In this document: positions 6,320 through 7,920 of the stretch, piece by piece
Numbering within the stretch: position 1 is the first letter of the stretch
Layout of the letters: each line of letters begins with the position of its first letter
Assembly (NCBI GenBank): GCA_946624335.1
Contig: CAMOSA010000115.1
Coordinates: forward strand, 1 to 7,920
Direction: 5' to 3'
Source of the DNA: an uncultured Prevotellaceae bacterium
GTDB lineage: Bacteria; Bacteroidota; Bacteroidia; Bacteroidales; Bacteroidaceae
Length of the DNA: 7,920 bases
The notes under the pieces: model-generated
Database searches by the model: none
What the model saw: the letters and a program-made list of their open reading frames with translations, nothing else
What the model was told of the DNA's origin: nothing
Program-made: the position numbers and the translations under genes

Positions 6320-6329
6320 CAGCCAACTT

Positions 6330-6983
6330 ATGTGGTTTGAACATATCACTTTACTCGATTTAACCGTGAAAGGACTCATCGTAGGCATGGTAGCCAGCGC
6401 ACCGATGGGTCCTGTGGGTGTGCTGTGCATCCAACGTACGCTGAACAAAGGACGCTGGTACGGGCTCGTCACGGGCCTCGGCGCGGCACTGAGCGACATC
6501 ATCTATGCCATCATGACGGGCGTCGGCATGAGTTTCGTCATCGAATTCATCGAGAACCCCAGGACGATGTATATCCTGCAGCTCGTAGGCAGCGTGCTGC
6601 TGTTCCTCTTCGGATTCTACACCTTCCGCACCAAGCCTCAGCTGCGACCCTCGTCGCACAACAAGGGAACACTGGCCCACAACTGCCTCACCGGCTTCCT
6701 CGTGACGATCAGCAACCCGCTCATCATCTTCCTCTTCATCGCGCTCTTTGCACGCTTCACCTTCGTCGTGCCCGACCATCTGGGACAGCAGATCCTCGGC
6801 TACGTGTCCATCTTCCTCGGAGCCATGCTGTGGTGGTATGGCCTGACCTATATCGTCGACAAACTGAGGTCGACCTTCGAGCTCGAGCGCATCGCCCTCA
6901 TCAACAAGATCATAGGCATGGTCGTGATGGTCGTATCCCTGCTGGGACTGCTGTCGACGCTGCTGGGGCTGACGCTGTATTAA
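6330..6983 (+). CDS. LysE/RhtB-family transporter (amino-acid exporter type)
   Basis: This 217-residue inner-membrane protein has about six hydrophobic segments: roughly residues 10-34, 44-65, 74-94, 114-142, 150-172 and 192-215. The N-terminal stretch VKGLIVGMVASAPMGPVGVLCIQRTLNKGRWYG is broken here only for length and matches the LysE family signature, with a PxGP turn followed by a conserved I-QRTL-GR-GL-TGLGAA-SD pattern. LysE members export amino acids or related small solutes using the proton gradient; the substrate is unknown, and Bacteroidales members of this type are uncharacterised as far as I know. The frame is open 17 codons further to ATG 6279, but that leader is polar and lacks family resemblance, so ATG 6330 is preferred. 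The gene is divergent from the ROK gene, and a heptamer array follows its stop codon directly. Confidence 0.87.
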   Translation: MWFEHITLLDLTVKGLIVGMVASAPMGPVGVLCIQRTLNKGRWYGLVTGLGAALSDIIYAIMTGVGMSFVIEFIENPRTMYILQLVGSVLLFLFGFYTFRTKPQLRPSSHNKGTLAHNCLTGFLVTISNPLIIFLFIALFARFTFVVPDHLGQQILGYVSIFLGAMLWWYGLTYIVDKLRSTFELERIALINKIIGMVVMVVSLLGLLSTLLGLTLY

Positions 6984-7039
6984 GTTGAGGGTTGAGAGTT
7001 GAGGGTTGAGGGTTGAAAGTTGAAAGTTGAAAGTTGAAA
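6984..7039. repeat. Eight tandem 7-bp repeats (GTTGARR)
   Basis: Eight heptamers begin on the base after the LysE-family stop codon: GTTGAGG, GTTGAGA, GTTGAGG, GTTGAGG, then four copies of GTTGAAA. They differ only by G/A changes in the last two positions, with the two subtypes in blocks. The array ends 10 bp before the GTG start of the DUF4924 gene, so it makes up most of that gene's leader. Copy number is likely variable. Similar heptamers are seen between genes in other Bacteroidales (recalled, not searched). Confidence 0.95.
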
Positions 7040-7049
7040 TATTGTATTC

Positions 7050-7592
7050 GTGAAGATAGCCAGACAACTACGAGACACAAACATCGCTGAATACCTGCTG
7101 TATATGTGGCAGCTGGAAGATACCTTGCGGGCCTACGGCTGTGATGCTGACCGCCTTCGCGACGAGTATGTCAGCCGCTTCGACCTCGCCGACGAAGAGC
7201 GGCGCGAAGAGGCACAATGGCTCAGCGACCTTTGTACGATGATGCGCGAAGAGGGCGTCCTCGAGAGCGGACACCTACAGATGAACAAAGGGACGCTGTC
7301 GCTGATGACCGACCTGCATCTGCAACTGTTGCAGAGCCCCAAGCATCCTTTCTACTCCGCCGCCTACTACAAAGCATTGCCCTTCATCGTCGAGCTACGG
7401 GCCAAGTCAGGGCATACCGACGCCCCCGAACTCGAGAACTGCTTCGAGGCGCTTTATGGCGTCATGCTCCTGCGCCTACAGAAAAAGCCCGTCTCCAAGG
7501 AGACACAGGAAGCCGTGACACACATCTCGCACCTGTTGGCGATGCTCGCCGACGCTTGGCGAAAAGAGAAAGCCGGCGAGCTGGAGTTGTAG
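7050..7592 (+). CDS. DUF4924 family protein, conserved in Bacteroidetes, function unknown
   Basis: This 180-residue, mostly helical, charged protein has no signal peptide or membrane segment, so it should be cytoplasmic. The N-terminal stretch KIARQLRDTNIAEYLLYMWQ followed by LEDTLRAYG matches the strongly conserved start of DUF4924 as I recall it. Later features are the MNKGTLSLMTDLHLQLL region (about residues 78-94) and the central helix pair FYSAAYYKALPFIVELRAK (about 101-119). The conserved block begins at residue 2, so the GTG at 7050 is the only sensible start; no ATG precedes it in frame after the upstream stop. The gene lies between the LysE-type gene and rfbD on the same strand, an arrangement I recall in other Bacteroidales but cannot verify here. 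No function is established. Confidence 0.85.
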   Translation: MKIARQLRDTNIAEYLLYMWQLEDTLRAYGCDADRLRDEYVSRFDLADEERREEAQWLSDLCTMMREEGVLESGHLQMNKGTLSLMTDLHLQLLQSPKHPFYSAAYYKALPFIVELRAKSGHTDAPELENCFEALYGVMLLRLQKKPVSKETQEAVTHISHLLAMLADAWRKEKAGELEL

Positions 7593-7676
7593 ATGGTGTG
7601 CGGTGTGCGGTACAAAACATAAAAAAAAACAAAAAAATGATTCATTCACGCCACACGGCGTCTGCGAATAACCCTA

Positions 7677-7920
7677 ATGAAAACAATCCTTGTCACCGGC
7701 GCCTGCGGACAGCTTGGCAATGAAATGCAGCTGCAAGCACAGCAGTACCCCCATTATCGCTGGCTCTTCACCGACATCGTTGCACGCCCTGCCTTGGGCT
7801 CAGCAGGCGGCTGCCAGCCCTCCCTCGCCCAGCCCGCTGCCTCAGGTTCGATGGACGGCATATTTGCCGTCGCCCCCCTCGATATCACCGACCGCGCGGC
7901 CGTCTTCGCCTTTGTCGAAG
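7677..7920 (+). CDS. rfbD: dTDP-4-dehydrorhamnose reductase, N-terminal fragment
   Basis: The gene runs off the window after 81 codons. RfbD/RmlD catalyses the last step of dTDP-L-rhamnose synthesis, an NAD(P)H-dependent reduction supplying rhamnose for surface polysaccharide. The start MKTILVTGACGQLGNEM carries the Rossmann GxxGxxG motif (residues 8-14), with Cys10 where Asn is usual. TDI (32-34) and LDITDRAAV (68-76) normally lie only a few residues apart in Bacteroidales members, so residues about 35-67 appear to be an insertion rich in Ala, Gly, Pro and Ser. The intergenic gap upstream is 84 bp and contains a run of nine A, one C and seven A (7621-7637) and a weak 5-bp hairpin (7648-7661). 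ATG 7677 is fixed by the Rossmann fold. Identification is firm despite truncation; the catalytic YxxxK lies outside. Confidence 0.88.
   Translation, partial: MKTILVTGACGQLGNEMQLQAQQYPHYRWLFTDIVARPALGSAGGCQPSLAQPAASGSMDGIFAVAPLDITDRAAVFAFVE

Noticed and set aside
6149..6502. N-terminal extension of the ROK kinase to 6502
   Set aside because: These 118 codons have no family similarity, cross the likely promoter region and overlap the start of the divergent transporter gene; ATG 6148 gives the normal ROK length.
7637..7723. Short ORF starting ATG 7637 before rfbD
   Set aside because: It overlaps the rfbD start in another frame, ends quickly and has no features; the Rossmann motif fixes the real gene at 7677.

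Overview
The window looks like chromosome from a Bacteroidales bacterium, most likely Prevotella or a close relative. The grounds are a SusD/RagB C-terminus, a lipoprotein with an acidic Bacteroidetes surface-export signal, a C10 (streptopain/interpain-type) protease with a tail resembling a type IX secretion sorting domain, a Bacteroidetes-only DUF4924 protein, and a TAnnTTTG -7 promoter box. Genus-level placement is inference. The coding DNA is GC-rich for this group, and the intergenic DNA carries many repeats.

Left part (1-3315, + strand): the 3' end of a SusD-like nutrient-binding lipoprotein gene, then a SusE/F-position surface lipoprotein of unknown ligand, a strong intrinsic terminator (1458-1494), and a complete secreted C10 cysteine protease. 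Together they suggest a surface module that binds and imports a substrate, possibly peptide or glycoprotein, next to an exported protease.

Centre (3316-3831): about 515 bp with no credible gene, between the convergent protease and pepT genes. It is filled with structure: ten contiguous 22-bp tandem units in two sequence subtypes (3321-3540), running into a 14-bp perfect palindrome and a 23-bp-arm hairpin (to 3594). After a plain stretch comes a second dyad built from TGTGAC boxes (3693-3786). This is the least explained part of the window.

Right-centre (3832-6148, - strand): a ROK-family sugar kinase followed by pepT (tripeptidase), probably co-transcribed from a promoter near 6200. A pair of oppositely oriented GC-rich repeats lies at 5046-5076 and 5151-5186. 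One is inside the pepT reading frame and gives PepT an unusual N-terminal extension.

Right end (6330-7920, + strand): a LysE-family exporter, an array of eight 7-bp repeats, a DUF4924 gene starting at GTG, and the 5' end of rfbD/rmlD (dTDP-4-dehydrorhamnose reductase), which carries an apparent insertion of about 33 residues. No rRNA, tRNA, CRISPR array, transposase or integrase was seen. No complete new multi-gene system was identified; the best candidate for something undescribed is the non-coding repeat complex at 3321-3786.
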